Assembly (NCBI GenBank): GCA_009776565.1
Contig: WRNQ01000004.1
Coordinates: forward strand, 1 to 32,336
DNA from: Synergistaceae bacterium
GTDB taxonomy: Bacteria; Synergistota; Synergistia; Synergistales; Aminobacteriaceae
DNA: 32,336 bases
Reading direction: 5' to 3'
Shown here: piece by piece, positions 31,873 to 32,336 of the stretch
How positions within the stretch are numbered: position 1 is the stretch's first letter
Layout of the letters: each line of letters begins with the position of its first letter
Notes under the pieces: model-generated
What the model was told of the DNA's origin: nothing
Databases searched by the model: none
Seen by the model: only the letters and a program-made list of their open reading frames with translations
Position numbers and translations under genes: made by a program

Positions 31873-31979
31873 ACTAAAAAAGCTGGCTATAGGAAACTAA
31901 AAAAGCCTAAAAAAGCTGGCTATAGGAAACTAAAAAAGCCAAAAAAGCCGGCTATAGGAAACTAAAAAAGCCGGTCATA
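31873..31979. repeat. ~38-bp A-rich tandem repeat
   Basis: Three units of CTATAGGAAACTAAAAAAGC joined by CTAAAAAAGCTGG or CAAAAAAGCCGG, with a fourth partial unit. Each unit has a short AAAAAAG tract in phase. Confidence 0.85.
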
Positions 31980-32238
31980 AGAAATAAGAAATCGTGAGTA
32001 ATTGTAAGAAAATGTAAGAAATCGTAAAAATTCGCAAGAAATCGTAATGTAAGAAATTTTATGAAGCCGTTCTTGTGGCGCCTGCCTTAACGTATCTTCA
32101 TTTAGTTTTTTTAATATCTTTGCGCGGCGGATGCTGCCCCATATCAAACGTTTTTTCGCTGATGAGGGAACAACGGCAAGAGTTTGATGAATGACAGAGA
32201 AAAAGGCAGGATGAATTAACTAAATAAAGTGTACCAAT

Positions 32239-32336
32239 GCGGGCTATCGCCCGCAACCCAACTCGGCTCGGCGAAGCGCGGTTCCCCTCGCCTCACGCGG
32301 ACGATGTCCGCGCACCGCGCTATTCGCGCGGCGATT
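32239..32336 (-). repeat. Structured interspersed repeat, copy 3 (cut by window end)
   Basis: Same element and orientation as copy 1, missing the outer hairpin because the window ends. The terminal hairpin is GCGGGC-GATA-GCCCGC and the first hairpin is CGCCGCGC-GAATA-GCGCGG. The middle hairpin is CGCGGAC-ATC-GTCCGCG, a different sequence of the same overall length as in copies 1 and 2. It is followed by ATTGGTA, as in copy 2. Confidence 0.88.

Larger units (their letters stand above)
31700..32238. other. Non-coding region upstream of mbl, rich in tandem repeats
   Basis: No credible gene; the short open frame near 31962-32147 lacks a start signal and crosses repeat sequence. It contains the 34-bp repeat (31721-31788), the ~38-bp A-rich repeat (31873-31979), then a GTAAGAAATC-type AT-rich run to ~32065. 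spoIIID, expected here by analogy with Bacillus, is not seen. Confidence 0.5.

Noticed and set aside
31962..32147. 61-codon minus-strand ORF upstream of mbl
   Set aside because: No start signal and it runs through AT-rich repeat sequence.

Overview
The window looks like chromosome of a strictly anaerobic, flagellated Gram-positive bacterium of the class Clostridia (Bacillota). The grounds are an mbl-flgF-flgG order like mbl-flhO-flhP of Bacillus, a reverse rubrerythrin, secreted proteins with stalk (copper-amine-oxidase-N-like) domains, strong AGGAGG-type ribosome binding sites, and SigA- and SigD-type promoters. No rRNA, tRNA or CRISPR array was seen.

Layout. 1-594: 3' end of an Rpn-type PD-(D/E)XK transposase-like gene. 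595-1236: non-coding, with a hairpin/MITE-like element. 1237-4887: AT-rich accessory region with a very large unrecognised protein on the minus strand. It appears to be one gene cut in two by a 158-bp structured repeat, and its C-terminal half carries a restriction-nuclease-like motif. 5129-6910: RlmD/TrmA-type RNA methyltransferase. 7006-12734: three exported proteins (Thr-rich lipoprotein, stalk-domain protein with an acidic NYGD tail, 1114-aa beta-propeller protein). 13007-13552: reverse rubrerythrin with a clear promoter and terminator.

14021-26936 is a carbohydrate island. It has an E. coli-type rpiB, an intracellular GH42 beta-galactosidase and an AraC regulator, and then a divergent operon. 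That operon encodes a zinc dehydrogenase, an allose-kinase-like ROK protein, two TIM-barrel isomerase/epimerase-family proteins, a CUT1 ABC importer without its ATPase, and an intracellular GH78 alpha-L-rhamnosidase. The simplest reading is uptake and cytoplasmic breakdown of a small plant-type glycoside, with a rare hexose (allose/allulose type) entering through AlsK and RpiB.

27044-31699 is the flagellar rod/cell-shape block: mbl, then flgF-flgG-flgJ behind a SigD promoter, with a divergent NagD-type HAD phosphatase between mbl and flgF.

Two layers of structure lie over the genes. First, a family of ~155-bp GC-rich repeats (three copies here) keeps its stem-loops while stem and loop sequences change. 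Second, short tandem repeats are unusually common, both between genes (10, 12, 16, 21, 34, ~38 and 39 bp periods) and in frame inside proteins (GH42, RlmD, stalk protein, beta-propeller protein, Rpn protein).
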